A stretch of DNA of 64,000 nucleotides, taken from contig NZ_JAUTAE010000001.1 in NCBI RefSeq assembly GCF_030818415.1, forward strand, positions 3,622,001 to 3,686,000, written 5' to 3'. This document shows, piece after piece, positions 51,694 through 60,022 of this stretch. The DNA is from Sphingomonas sp. SORGH_AS_0950 (lineage in GTDB: Bacteria > Pseudomonadota > Alphaproteobacteria > Sphingomonadales > Sphingomonadaceae). The position numbers were made by a program, and so were the translations under genes. Position 1 is the first letter of the stretch. Each line of letters starts with the position of its first letter. A model generated the notes under the pieces. That model saw only the letters and a program-made list of their open reading frames with translations. It did no database searches and was not told where the DNA came from.

Positions 51694-51830
51694 CACCGGT
51701 CCGATCCTCTGCCTAAGCTCTGAATCGGGCCTGTATCCTAGGGTTGGTAAATGATCCATTTGATTCAACGACGAAGGGCGGAAGCGCGCGACGGTATACT
51801 CGCCGAGCGATCGTTACCGCGCATGCAACG

Positions 51831-51866
51831 CGCCCTGCCCCAGGGCGGGGATCACCATGTGATCCC
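51831..51866 (-). terminator. Tandem hairpins at the receptor stop codon
   Basis: GGGATCAC / GTGATCCC (51848-51866) is a perfect 8-bp stem that includes the stop codon of the TonB-dependent receptor, followed by CGCCCTG / CAGGGCG (51831-51847), a perfect 7-bp stem. No T-run follows. Confidence 0.5.
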
Positions 51867-54353
51867 GACCCGGGCGTAGACATACCGGCCATTGAAGCCG
51901 AAGGGCGAATAGCTGGAATAGGCGATGGCCCCGGTGGAGTTCACGGCGGCCGGTGTCTGATCGGGATAGGCATCGAGCAGGTTCTGGGCACCGAGCGCGA
52001 AAGTGAAATGGTCGCCCGCCTTGAAGCGGCCTTCCAGATCGAGCAGCGCATGCGTTCCCGTCTCATAGTCGAGCGCCGCGGACGTCTGCGGTACCAACAC
52101 CGAGCCATAGATATTCAACCGGGCGGTCGCGGAGAACGGCCCGGCGTTCGACCAATCGGTGCCAAGGACATATTTCTGCCGGGGCGTTCCCTTCTCGAAT
52201 GTCAACTGGTTGACCCGGGCGAAGAGCGCCGGCGGGACCGGCAGCGACGACAGCTGGTTGGTTGTTGGCAGCTTGTCGATCTTGGTGTCGTTAAGGTTGA
52301 TCGCGGCGTTGAGATCGAAGCGCCCCAAGCCATTGGTATCAAACCGATAGCGCGCGACGATGTCCACACCCTTGGTCGTGGTGTCGACGCCGTTAATGAA
52401 GAAACGCCCCCCGCCATAGGTCTGGGTCGATCCGGTCGAGTTGAGGAGGTTGTAGATCGCGACCGCGGTCGCAGACGCCCCCGGCGTGCCCGGCGCCGAA
52501 CCAAGGATGTTTTCGGACAGGACGATGCGGTCCCTGATCTTGATGTGATAGGCATCGACGGTCAGTTCGAAGCCGCCGGTGTGGAAGACGAAGCCCGCCG
52601 ACAGGTTGGTCGACTTTTCGGGCTTCAGAGGCTGCGAGCCCAGCGCTCGCGCAACCGGATCAGCCACGGGGAAGGTCACCACGTCAACCGGTGTGCTGAC
52701 TCCGTTGATGACGAGGAAGTTGATCGCGGTCGACGTGAAGAATTGTTGCTGCAGGCTCGGCGCGCGGAAGCCGGTCGAAACGGCGCCGCGGATCGCGAAT
52801 GCGGGAGCGAAGTCATAGCGTGCCGCGACCTTGCCGGTCGCGGTCGATCCGAAATCGGCATAATGCTCGTACCGTCCGGCGACATCGATATCGAAGCCGG
52901 TGAACAGCGGTGCATCGAGATCGGCATACAGGCTGTAGCTGTTACGATGCCGGTCGACTTCATTGCTTGGACGGAAACCCGGGAAAAGCTGCGCGCCGGC
53001 GGCGCGACCGCCGCCACGATCAGGGCCATACACATATGAGTTCAGTTCACCGGCCTCGATCGCATAGCCTTCGCGGCGGAATTGCGCGCCGAACGCCAGC
53101 GCGAGCGGCTTGTCGAGCCCGATCTCGATCGGCCTGACCACATCCAGCCCTGCAGTGAGCTGATCGTAAGACAAGGCTCCGGAATCGAAGTTGCGGGGAG
53201 ATGAGGCCCCGAGCGAGCCGTTGAGGGAGTTGAGCGTCGAGAAGTGGAGACGGTTCTTGCCATAGGTCACGTTGGCGTTGACGTTGAACCCGGACACGTC
53301 ACCCTTGATGCCGCCGCCCACGGTGAAATCGTCGATTGTCGTGCCGATGAGTGGCAGAAACCCGCCCGGGACGATCGGTCGGCCAGTCGCGATGTTCGTG
53401 TTGTTGATGTTGTTCTCGAGCCGCGGAAAGCCGGCGGACTCCGAATAGCGATGCTGGTATGCGCCGAGCCCATAGAGATCGAGATCGGACGTCAGCGGAA
53501 TGCCGGCATTGATGACGACAGCCTCGCTCTCGACTTCCGGGTCTCCAAAGCGCGACGTGATGCGCGGCGTGGTCACCCGCGGATCCAGATCGCCGCGACT
53601 GGTCGGCTCGCGCTTGATGTACTCGGCCGAAACCGTGACGAAGCCCTCCGCCCCGATGCCGAAGCCCTGCCACCCCGCTACGCTATAGTTGGCGCCGTCA
53701 TTGCGGTGATAGCCGTTCGGGATGCGCGCGGTCTTCACGTCGGTCGAATAGACGCCAATGCTGGAGGTGATACCGCCCCCTGATCGCGCTTCGCGCAGCC
53801 GCAGGTTGACGACGCCCGCAATGGCGTCCGAGCCATATTGCGCCGAGGCGCCATCCCGAAGCACCTCGACGGTATCAAGGGCAATGACCGGAATGGTGTT
53901 GAGGTCGACGGCCGAGGATCCTCGGCCGATCGAACCGTTGACGTTGACCAGCGCCGAGGAATGCTGTCGCACCCCATTCAAGAGCACCAGCGTCTGATCG
54001 GGTGCAAGACCACGAAGCGTCGCGGGACGAACGCTGTCCGTTCCGTCGGTAATCGCAGGTCTCGGAAATGTGATGGAAGGTGCGACATTGGCCAGCGCAG
54101 CGCCGAGTTCCGGCGTGCCCTGACGTGTCAACGTGGACGCGCCGATGACGTCAACCGGCGCCAGGGTCTCGAGGCGGCTGCGACCAACGCGCGATCCGGT
54201 GACAACGATGTCGCCGAGCGCGGGCGGCTTGGCGGCTTCGGTTTCAGCGACCTCGTCCGGGGCTACACCCACGGGTGCAATCTGAGCGGTTGCAGGCATC
54301 GCAGACAGCGAAAGCAAACAAGCCGAGGCGAGCAGCGTCGAACGATATGCCAT
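51852..54353 (-). CDS. TonB-dependent receptor (large, 833 residues)
   Basis: An outer-membrane receptor with signal peptide MAYRSTLLASACLLSLSAMP then ATAQ. The mature N-terminus has GDIVVTGSRVGRSRLETLAP, then the plug with TPELGAALANVAPSITFPRP, LRGLAPDQTLVLLNGVRQHS and TVEVLRDGASAQYGSDAIAG. The last of these is the pattern of the large sphingomonad receptors for oligopeptides, amino acids or carbohydrates, not siderophores. The barrel ends YVYARVGITW. It faces the racemase-like gene and lies behind the RpiR gene on the same strand, 158 bp downstream of nothing else. It probably brings in the substrate handled by the symporter and aminotransferase. Confidence 0.92.
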   Translation of the reverse strand: MAYRSTLLASACLLSLSAMPATAQIAPVGVAPDEVAETEAAKPPALGDIVVTGSRVGRSRLETLAPVDVIGASTLTRQGTPELGAALANVAPSITFPRPAITDGTDSVRPATLRGLAPDQTLVLLNGVRQHSSALVNVNGSIGRGSSAVDLNTIPVIALDTVEVLRDGASAQYGSDAIAGVVNLRLREARSGGGITSSIGVYSTDVKTARIPNGYHRNDGANYSVAGWQGFGIGAEGFVTVSAEYIKREPTSRGDLDPRVTTPRITSRFGDPEVESEAVVINAGIPLTSDLDLYGLGAYQHRYSESAGFPRLENNINNTNIATGRPIVPGGFLPLIGTTIDDFTVGGGIKGDVSGFNVNANVTYGKNRLHFSTLNSLNGSLGASSPRNFDSGALSYDQLTAGLDVVRPIEIGLDKPLALAFGAQFRREGYAIEAGELNSYVYGPDRGGGRAAGAQLFPGFRPSNEVDRHRNSYSLYADLDAPLFTGFDIDVAGRYEHYADFGSTATGKVAARYDFAPAFAIRGAVSTGFRAPSLQQQFFTSTAINFLVINGVSTPVDVVTFPVADPVARALGSQPLKPEKSTNLSAGFVFHTGGFELTVDAYHIKIRDRIVLSENILGSAPGTPGASATAVAIYNLLNSTGSTQTYGGGRFFINGVDTTTKGVDIVARYRFDTNGLGRFDLNAAINLNDTKIDKLPTTNQLSSLPVPPALFARVNQLTFEKGTPRQKYVLGTDWSNAGPFSATARLNIYGSVLVPQTSAALDYETGTHALLDLEGRFKAGDHFTFALGAQNLLDAYPDQTPAAVNSTGAIAYSSYSPFGFNGRYVYARVGITW

Positions 54354-54647
54354 GAACCAGTTCCCCCGATAGGCGAAGGGCGGAATGCTTTCCTGACCTT
54401 CTTCGCAACCAGACTGTCGCGCTTTTCACGGAAACGCAACACATGAATCACTATACCTAGAAATGAGCCATATGCTTCATTTTTGGGCATCGTGACAGTT
54501 TGGCGGGCAGGCTGCGATTCCATTTTAAGCCTTTGCTTTACATAGATTTCAGAGTTAGAAAGCGAGTTTGCCTGCGAGGGCGGTGCACAGTTTTTTGGCA
54601 CATTACTCACGGTTGCCGTCTGGAAACACGTGGATCATACCGCCGTC
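54354..54647. other. Divergent promoter region, receptor and racemase-like genes
   Basis: Just under 300 bp, AT-richer than the coding parts, with no supported gene. It should contain the promoters of both divergent genes. No repeat copy is present. Confidence 0.5.
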
Positions 54648-55283
54648 ATGCGAATCACTTTGATCCATGCTCTACGATCGTCTCCACCCCCGATCGAAGA
54701 TGCGTTCGCCCGCCTCTGGCCGCGGGCCGAGTTGCGGTCCTTGCTGGATGATGGCCTGTCCGCCGAACTGTCGCGGACGGGGTTGCTTGATGATCGTATG
54801 ACCGAGCGGTTCCTCGCACTGGGCCGATATGCGGCGGCCGATCGACCCGATGCGATCCTGTTCACATGCTCCGCGTTCGGGCCCTGTATTGATGCGGTGC
54901 GGGCAGAGGTGGCGCCGATACCGGTACGCAAGCCCAACGATGCCATGATCGCTCAAGCAGCTCGCATAGGAGGTCGGGTAGCGCTGGTGGCCTGGTTTGC
55001 ACCGACGCTTGCGTCCATGCCGGCAGAGTTTCCGGATGGCGTCGAGATCGTCCCGGTGTTTGTGGAAGGTGCGCAAGCGGCTCACCTTGCTGGTGACTAT
55101 ACCGAGCATGATCGCCTTGTCGCCGAAGCTGTGGCCGCGATCGATGTTGACGTGGTGGCGTTGGCGCAGTTCAGTATTGCCAGGTCAGCCCCGGAGATCC
55201 GAAAGCGTACCTCAAAGCCGGTACTGACCACACCGGATATGGCCGTCATCGAATTGCGAGACACCCTAATCCACGCAGCTTGA
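54648..55283 (+). CDS. Asp/Glu/hydantoin racemase-like protein lacking one catalytic Cys
   Basis: A 211-residue protein of the aspartate/glutamate racemase superfamily. The start MRITLIHALRSSPPPIEDAF (54648) is preferred to a GTG six codons earlier. The first catalytic cysteine is in AILFTCSAFGPCIDAVRAEV. The second, usually in a [LV]GC[TS] segment near residue 170, is replaced here: VDVVALAQFSIARSAPEIRK. Racemisation needs both cysteines, so this member more likely catalyses a one-base reaction (as maleate isomerase or arylmalonate decarboxylase relatives do) or has another role. It is divergent from the large receptor and next to the aminotransferase operon. Confidence 0.82.
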   Translation: MRITLIHALRSSPPPIEDAFARLWPRAELRSLLDDGLSAELSRTGLLDDRMTERFLALGRYAAADRPDAILFTCSAFGPCIDAVRAEVAPIPVRKPNDAMIAQAARIGGRVALVAWFAPTLASMPAEFPDGVEIVPVFVEGAQAAHLAGDYTEHDRLVAEAVAAIDVDVVALAQFSIARSAPEIRKRTSKPVLTTPDMAVIELRDTLIHAA

Positions 55284-55397
55284 TACAGCAGGTCACCCAC
55301 GGCTGAGATTGCGCACGGTCGGAGCTAATACGGAAAAGGATACGGAGACAGTTCGCAAGTTTGTCGCGATTGAAAAAGGCCAGCGAGGCGGCAGCGG

Positions 55398-55450
55398 CTT
55401 TCCCATTAGGAACGGCCAGCGAGACGTGCGGGCGTTCTCAGAATCGATGG
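55398..55450 (+). repeat. Dispersed stem-loop repeat, copy 12
   Basis: CTTTCCCATTAGGAACGGCC then AGCGAGACGTGCGGGCGTTC and TCAGAATCGATGG, the variant right arm shared with 36514 and 59018. Confidence 0.7.
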
Positions 55451-55479
55451 TGAAATGGCAGAGGGTGTGATCTTCTTGG

Positions 55480-55983
55480 TCAGTCGCACCGTACCTGAGC
55501 AACAAACTCCGACGCGCCGCCATTTATCCAAAAACTCTCTGTAGTCGTATCGAGAAAGCGTCGAAACAGCTCACGCGCCTCCCGCTGCCGGACCCCGGCA
55601 ATGACTTCCAGCGGTCGGGATAAATGGCGTGGCGGTGTTGGTGTCACCTCAGCCGCAGCGCATCCGCCATAGGGATCGGACATAGCGTAAACCAAGCGCC
55701 GGATAGGTAGATGCCGTAAAGTCCCCCAACACATGATGCAGGGCTCAAGCGTCGTGTAGAGACTGATCGGGTCAGCGCGCGTGTAGCGGTAGTCGCCAGA
55801 GAATACCTGACGAAAAACAACCATTTCAGCGTGATCGAGGTGGTTCGATTCCATCCCTTTACGTCCACGCCCGAGGAGCGTCCCATCTGATGCTAGGACA
55901 GCGCCAACAGGCAGATAGCCCTCAGCCAAGGCTGAGCGGGCTTCATCTAATGCCATCCCCATCATCGTTTCATCTTGATCCAT
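55480..55983 (-). CDS. Nucleoside/base deaminase (zinc-dependent)
   Basis: A 167-residue cytidine-deaminase-fold enzyme. Zinc ligands and the catalytic glutamate are in SNHLDHAEMVVFRQVF (HAE) and LYTTLEPCIMCWGTLRHLPI (PCxxC). The start MDQDETMMGMALDEARSALA (55983) is typical of this group. The size and sequence resemble single-domain cytosine or guanine deaminases and TadA-like proteins; the tail FLDTTTESFWINGGASEFVA is longer than TadA. A free base or nucleoside is the likely substrate. Confidence 0.87.
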   Translation of the reverse strand: MDQDETMMGMALDEARSALAEGYLPVGAVLASDGTLLGRGRKGMESNHLDHAEMVVFRQVFSGDYRYTRADPISLYTTLEPCIMCWGTLRHLPIRRLVYAMSDPYGGCAAAEVTPTPPRHLSRPLEVIAGVRQREARELFRRFLDTTTESFWINGGASEFVAQVRCD

Positions 55984-56029
55984 GCTTCCGAGTAGCACGG
56001 CGGCAGTAGACAGCCGAGGCTATTCTCGA

Positions 56030-56085
56030 TCGGGAAGGTTGGGCAAGACGGCTGGGACATTCCCATTGGGATGCTGTTTTGAGAG
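56030..56085 (+). repeat. Dispersed stem-loop repeat, copy 13
   Basis: CGGGAAGGTTGGGCAAGACG followed by GCTGGGACATTCCCATTGGG. It lies directly before the oxidoreductase stop. Confidence 0.65.
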
Positions 56086-56086
56086 A

Positions 56087-57118
56087 CTATTGATCGGCGG
56101 AAATACGAACGATCAACTTACCGAAATTTCGCCCCCGCAGCAGGTCGATAAAGGCCGAGGGCGCGTTTTCCAGCCCGTCCACCACGTCTTCGCGGTAGCG
56201 AAGACGCCCGTCGGCAATCCATTCCGCTGCTTGTCGATAGAAACCAGGCCGTTGATCAGCGAACTCGCGCTGAATGAAGCCGCGGATCGTCAGGCTCTTG
56301 CTCAAAACATCCCGCATCAGCGTCGGCAGTCGGTCACGGGGACCAGCGGCACCGGGGCGATCATTGTAATGGGCGATCAGGCCGCACACCGGCACTCTGG
56401 CGAACGAATTAAGCAGCGGGAAGACCGCATCCCAGACCGCCCCGCCTACATTCTCGAAATAGACGTCGATGCCGTTCGAGCAGGCAGCGGCCAGTTGTTC
56501 GGCAAAGTCCGGAGCGCGGTGATCGATCGCAGCATCGAAGCCGAGTTCGTCACGGACGAACGCGCATTTCTCGGGACCACCGGCGATCCCCACCGCCCGC
56601 GCACCCTTGATACGGGCGATCTGCCCGACGGCAGACCCGACGGCCCCACTTGCAGCCGCGACGACGACCGTCTCACCGATTTGCGGACGGCCGATATTGA
56701 GAAGACCGGCATACGCCGTGAAGCCTGGCATCCCAAGGACGCCGAGCGCCGTGGTGATGGGCGCGGCTTTAGGGTCGAGCTTGCGCAGGCCGACGCCATC
56801 GGAGAGCGCAAAGCTTTGCCAACCGGAATGCGACAAGACGATATCCCCCTCGGTGTAATCAGGATGGCGAGAGGCGATGACGCGCGCGACGGTTCCGCCC
56901 TCCATGACCTCGCCGATCTCAACGGGGGCGGCGTAGGACTTGGCGGCGCTCATCCGTCCCCGCATATATGGATCGAGCGACAGATAAAGGATTTGCAGGA
57001 GTAGCTGTCCGTGTCCCGGCTCGGGGACGCTGGCCGTGCTGACCTCGAAATTCCGTGCCTGCGGCTCTCCGTCTGGACGTGAGGCGAGGAGGATGCGCTG
57101 GTTTGTGCGGTCGGCCAT
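56087..57118 (-). CDS. NADP-dependent MDR oxidoreductase (CurA / leukotriene B4 dehydrogenase type)
   Basis: A 343-residue zinc-free medium-chain reductase that reduces the double bond of enones such as alkenals with NADPH. The start MADRTNQRILLASRPDGEPQ (57118) is well inside a longer open frame. Diagnostic segments are ILYLSLDPYMRGRMSAAKSY, VLGMPGFTAYAGLLNIGRPQ, and the nucleotide-binding loop TVVVAAASGAVGSAVGQIAR. The C-terminus is GRNFGKLIVRISADQ. It stands alone between two repeat copies; a detoxifying role is typical of the family. Confidence 0.93.
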   Translation of the reverse strand: MADRTNQRILLASRPDGEPQARNFEVSTASVPEPGHGQLLLQILYLSLDPYMRGRMSAAKSYAAPVEIGEVMEGGTVARVIASRHPDYTEGDIVLSHSGWQSFALSDGVGLRKLDPKAAPITTALGVLGMPGFTAYAGLLNIGRPQIGETVVVAAASGAVGSAVGQIARIKGARAVGIAGGPEKCAFVRDELGFDAAIDHRAPDFAEQLAAACSNGIDVYFENVGGAVWDAVFPLLNSFARVPVCGLIAHYNDRPGAAGPRDRLPTLMRDVLSKSLTIRGFIQREFADQRPGFYRQAAEWIADGRLRYREDVVDGLENAPSAFIDLLRGRNFGKLIVRISADQ

Positions 57119-57278
57119 GGATCGGTTCCTTGCGGGTCGCTTGAAGGTAAGCGAGCGCGCGACGGACCTGCAGCAAGCTTTTCCTTTCCGGCTTTCAATC
57201 GACATTGCGGCACCGTCGCGGAGCATGGAGCGTCGGCATCGCAAAGCGACCAAGACGGCGCCGCGACCGTCTTGCAAT

Positions 57279-57345
57279 GAAACGGCCAGCGAGGCGGGAA
57301 GCCGTCTTGTTGGGATGGTCGATCGGGAATCGCGCGGCGTTCTCA
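57279..57345 (+). repeat. Dispersed stem-loop repeat, copy 14
   Basis: AACGGCCAGCGAGGCGGGAA followed by GCCGTCTTGTTGGGATGGTC. It continues into a stretch duplicated, inverted, at 62362-62405 next to the intact S41 gene. Confidence 0.6.
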
Positions 57346-57354
57346 AATTCATGG

Positions 57355-58182
57355 CTAGCTGGGTTTTTGAGAAGCGAGGACGGCATCGCTGGCGATGGTT
57401 CGCAAGGCTCGCTCGCCGCGTGCCCGGTCACTTTCACCCTCGGTCGGCAGTACAGGCAGGTCGGGCATGACGCCCGCCTCCTCGTTCGTGCCGTCCGCCC
57501 TTAGCCTCATGCAGTTCGGCACGCGGAAGCGTAGACGCGAGTGGTGGAGGACGATCGGGGCGTCCTCCGTCATGAAGCCGCACCCGTCACCGCCCGTCCG
57601 GTCGCCGACAAGCTTGCCGATCCGATTGTCCTGCATCACGGCCGCGAACATCTCGGCGGACGAATAGGACCGCTTGTCGACGATGATATAGGCTGGGCCT
57701 GTCCAACTGCCGTAGAATTGCCGAACGGTCGAGGCCGAGGACAGCGCGGCCGCTGGGTTGGGGTCGCTATAGGCGTTGCGGGGCAAACCGGCGGAATAGC
57801 CCCCGGCATAGCCGGCGGGCAACAGTCGGTTGCAGTTCGACGGCGACCAGACCCGCTGCTCCCGCCAGACCCATGACAGGTCGCAGCGCTGCCAACCGAT
57901 CGCGGCGGTCTGCCGCGAGAAAAAGGCACGCGCACCGGCCAGCGCGGTCTTGGCATCACGCGACCGGGTGGCTGCGAGCGCTTCATCGATGTCGCCAATC
58001 TCTTCCGCGAAATAGCGCGCGGCGATCGGTGCGTCGGCCATCATCAGGAGCGCGGATCGCACGCGGCGGTCGGTCAGGAAGGCGGGGCGTCCAGTCCCCG
58101 CTATCATCACCGCCGCTGTCGTTGCCGATGTCGATCGCCAAGGTCGTCGCTCCGGCCTGACGCAGTGTCTCGACCGTATCAT
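57355..58182 (-). pseudogene. Truncated, frameshifted copy of the S41 peptidase-like gene
   Basis: Codes for the C-terminal half of a protein nearly identical to that at 60884-62362: SRDAKTALAGARAFFSRQTA, RQFYGSWTGPAYIIVDKRSY, DRTGGDGCGFMTEDAPIVLH. Upstream, GATTLAIDIGNDSGGDDSGD is in another frame, because a T has been inserted in the CGCCTTCCTGACC stretch (about 58079) relative to the intact copy. Homology stops near 58165; the first 210 or so residues are missing. The copy is inverted relative to the intact gene and includes the shared 3' flank, so it arose by duplication of the gene's 3' half and has since decayed. Confidence 0.9.
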
Positions 58183-58327
58183 CGGACGATGTCTGCAATT
58201 GGGTGTTCCGGCATTGGCACGAAAGCTTCGCGGGCCAACCGCAACGTCACGGTCTCGGCGCTCATCGCCTTCTCATATACGAGCGGCCAGCCAGCCGCTA
58301 TCAACTGACGCCCTGTTCAACCGGCTC

Positions 58328-58990
58328 ATGATATCAGAGTTTGCAATCGTGTTTAATCTCGCCTCCCGGCCTGCCCGCGTCCTTATCCTGGTGGCTTTGC
58401 TAGTTGCGATCTTTGCTCCTGTCAGCATTCCATACCGCATCCTCGTGTTGGCAGCGGCAGCAGCCGGACTGATCTATGCTGAGACGGGAGGCTTGGCCGC
58501 GCTCGGCCTGCGGCGCCGTCGCTGGCGGGATACAGCAGGCTGGGCAGTGTTGCTGGCGATCAGCAGCATCCTTATCGGTGAATTCGTGCAGCCGGCCATT
58601 GCGCAGTTGCTAGGTACCCCGATCGACTACAGCGCGTATGGCGCGCTGGCGGGCAACGCCGATGCGGCGACGCGCCTGCTGATTTTTGCGCTCACCAGCG
58701 CCGCTATCGGTGAAGAGATCGTATTTCGCGGTTTCCTGGTGAGGCAGCTGACAGAGCTCCTGGGCGAAAGAGCCTGGCGTAGCCCATTGGTGGTGGCGAT
58801 CAGTGCCTTGGTCTTTGGGGCCGCCCACGGGCCGCAGGGCTCCGTCGGAATCATCACTACCGGCATCGTCGGCGCCTTGTATGCGGCAGCGTACTTACGA
58901 AATGGGCGCAATCTATGGGCGCTGATGCTGGCGCATGCCTGCACGGATAGTTACGGCATCGCAATGCTCTATTTCGGGCGATACGCCTAG
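58328..58990 (+). CDS. CPBP family intramembrane metalloprotease
   Basis: A 220-residue membrane protein of the CAAX-protease/bacteriocin-processing (Abi) family. Several hydrophobic helices are visible (VLILVALLVAIFAPVSIPYR, GWAVLLAISSILIGEFVQPA). The metal motifs are GEEIVFRGFLVRQLTEL (EExxxR), ALVFGAAHGPQGSVG and LMLAHACTDSYG. The start MISEFAIVFN (58328) is chosen because the upstream open frame has no family resemblance. Members process prenylated or bacteriocin-like peptides; here no partner is encoded. Confidence 0.85.
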   Translation: MISEFAIVFNLASRPARVLILVALLVAIFAPVSIPYRILVLAAAAAGLIYAETGGLAALGLRRRRWRDTAGWAVLLAISSILIGEFVQPAIAQLLGTPIDYSAYGALAGNADAATRLLIFALTSAAIGEEIVFRGFLVRQLTELLGERAWRSPLVVAISALVFGAAHGPQGSVGIITTGIVGALYAAAYLRNGRNLWALMLAHACTDSYGIAMLYFGRYA

Positions 58991-59017
58991 CTCAGCGCCG
59001 ACCCGTTCAACCGTCTC

Positions 59018-59065
59018 GATGGGGAACGGCCAGTGAGACTGCGCGAGCGTTCTCGGAATCGATCC
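59018..59065 (+). repeat. Dispersed stem-loop repeat, copy 15a
   Basis: GATGGGGAACGGCCAGTGAG followed by ACTGCGCGAGCGTTCTCGGA and ATCGAT. Confidence 0.65.
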
Positions 59066-59110
59066 TGATGGGAATGCGGCGGCCGTCTGAATCGCCGTTC
59101 CCGGTCGGGA
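59060..59110 (-). repeat. Dispersed stem-loop repeat, copy 15b, abutting 15a
   Basis: Reverse orientation: CGATCCTGATGGGAATGCGG then CGGCCGTCTGAATCGCCGTT and CCCGGTCGGGA. Two copies back to back at the same place. Confidence 0.6.
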
Positions 59111-59168
59111 GCTGCTGAGCGGCAGATGCGGCGTTGCCCATGTTGCAGCTAAGAAAGTAAGCTGCCTC

Positions 59169-59918
59169 ATGGTGAAACGAACCGGCCCCACGCCGGCGGA
59201 GGCGCTGACGATCGCCGAAGCCGTGTTCCATACCCGCTACGATGGCGCGGCCTTTGCCTATGCGGCAGGGTCAATCATGCGCGGGGAAGGCACGTACCTG
59301 TCCGACATAGACTTGGTTGTCGTGTTCGATCGCCTCGACGCCGCGCGGCGGGAGTCCTTCACCGTCGATGGCGTGCCGATCGAGGCGTTTGTTCACGACC
59401 CCGAAACGCTGGCATGGTTCGTCAGCGAGGACGTGGCGCGGGGCCGCCCCAGCATCCTCAATATGATTGTAGAAGGTAAGATAGTCGGTCCTGGTCAGGA
59501 GCGGGCTGAAGCTCTGCGCGCTGAAGTAGCGGCTCGGTTAAGGAGCGGACCGCTGCCGTTTTCAGCCGCAACGTTGAACGGGCTACGATATGAGATCACG
59601 GACGCGGTGGACGATCTTCGCGGCGATCGAACGGCGCAGGAACTGTTGGCGATAGGAGCCATGCTCCATCCCAAGCTCGTGGAACTCGCCCTGCGTGGCC
59701 GTCGCCGTTGGAACGGGACGGGCAAATGGGCTCCACGCCTGCTGACGAGTATCGATGCCGATCTTGCGAGCCGGTTCGACGGTGCTTTTCGAGCGCTGTT
59801 CACAAAGGGCGATGCTGGTCCCGTGATTGCTCTTGCGGAAGCCGAACTAGCTCCACACGGCGGCACGCTCTTTGACGGGGATCGTCGGGATGCGCCTGCA
59901 TCATGGCGTGTCGCTTAG
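59169..59918 (+). CDS. Nucleotidyltransferase-domain protein
   Basis: A 249-residue protein with an N-terminal nucleotidyltransferase (MNT/Pol-beta type) domain: FAYAAGSIMRGEGTYLSDID then LVVVFDRL gives the GS-x9-DxD metal-binding signature. A middle part with many helices (LSDIDLVVVFDRL to ALRAEVAARLRSGPLPFSAA) and a C-terminal helical region follow. Relatives include minimal nucleotidyltransferases of antitoxin modules and aminoglycoside adenylyltransferase-like enzymes. No HEPN partner is adjacent, so a toxin-antitoxin role is not supported. Confidence 0.75.
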   Translation: MVKRTGPTPAEALTIAEAVFHTRYDGAAFAYAAGSIMRGEGTYLSDIDLVVVFDRLDAARRESFTVDGVPIEAFVHDPETLAWFVSEDVARGRPSILNMIVEGKIVGPGQERAEALRAEVAARLRSGPLPFSAATLNGLRYEITDAVDDLRGDRTAQELLAIGAMLHPKLVELALRGRRRWNGTGKWAPRLLTSIDADLASRFDGAFRALFTKGDAGPVIALAEAELAPHGGTLFDGDRRDAPASWRVA

Positions 59919-59939
59919 AAGAAGCGCTTTCCCGAAACT

Positions 59940-59991
59940 CGATCGCAATGGGAATGCCTGCGCCGTCTCGCAGGCCGTTCCCAATGGGAAC
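59940..59991 (-). repeat. Dispersed stem-loop repeat, copy 16
   Basis: Reverse orientation: GCAATGGGAATGCCTGCGCC then GTCTCGCAGGCCGTTCCCAA. The inner arms GCCTGCG / CGCAGGC are a perfect 7-bp stem around CCGTCT, and CCCAATGGGAA closes it. Confidence 0.85.
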
Positions 59992-60022
59992 ACCGTAATG
60001 TCATTTAGCCGCCAAAACCTGT

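Noticed and set aside
51744..53039. Open frame of 431 codons on the + strand
   Set aside because: Antisense to the 833-residue receptor, composition typical of a high-GC shadow.
59169..59918. Nucleotidyltransferase as half of a MNT/HEPN toxin-antitoxin pair
   Set aside because: No HEPN-type partner is next to it, and the protein is longer than a minimal MNT antitoxin.
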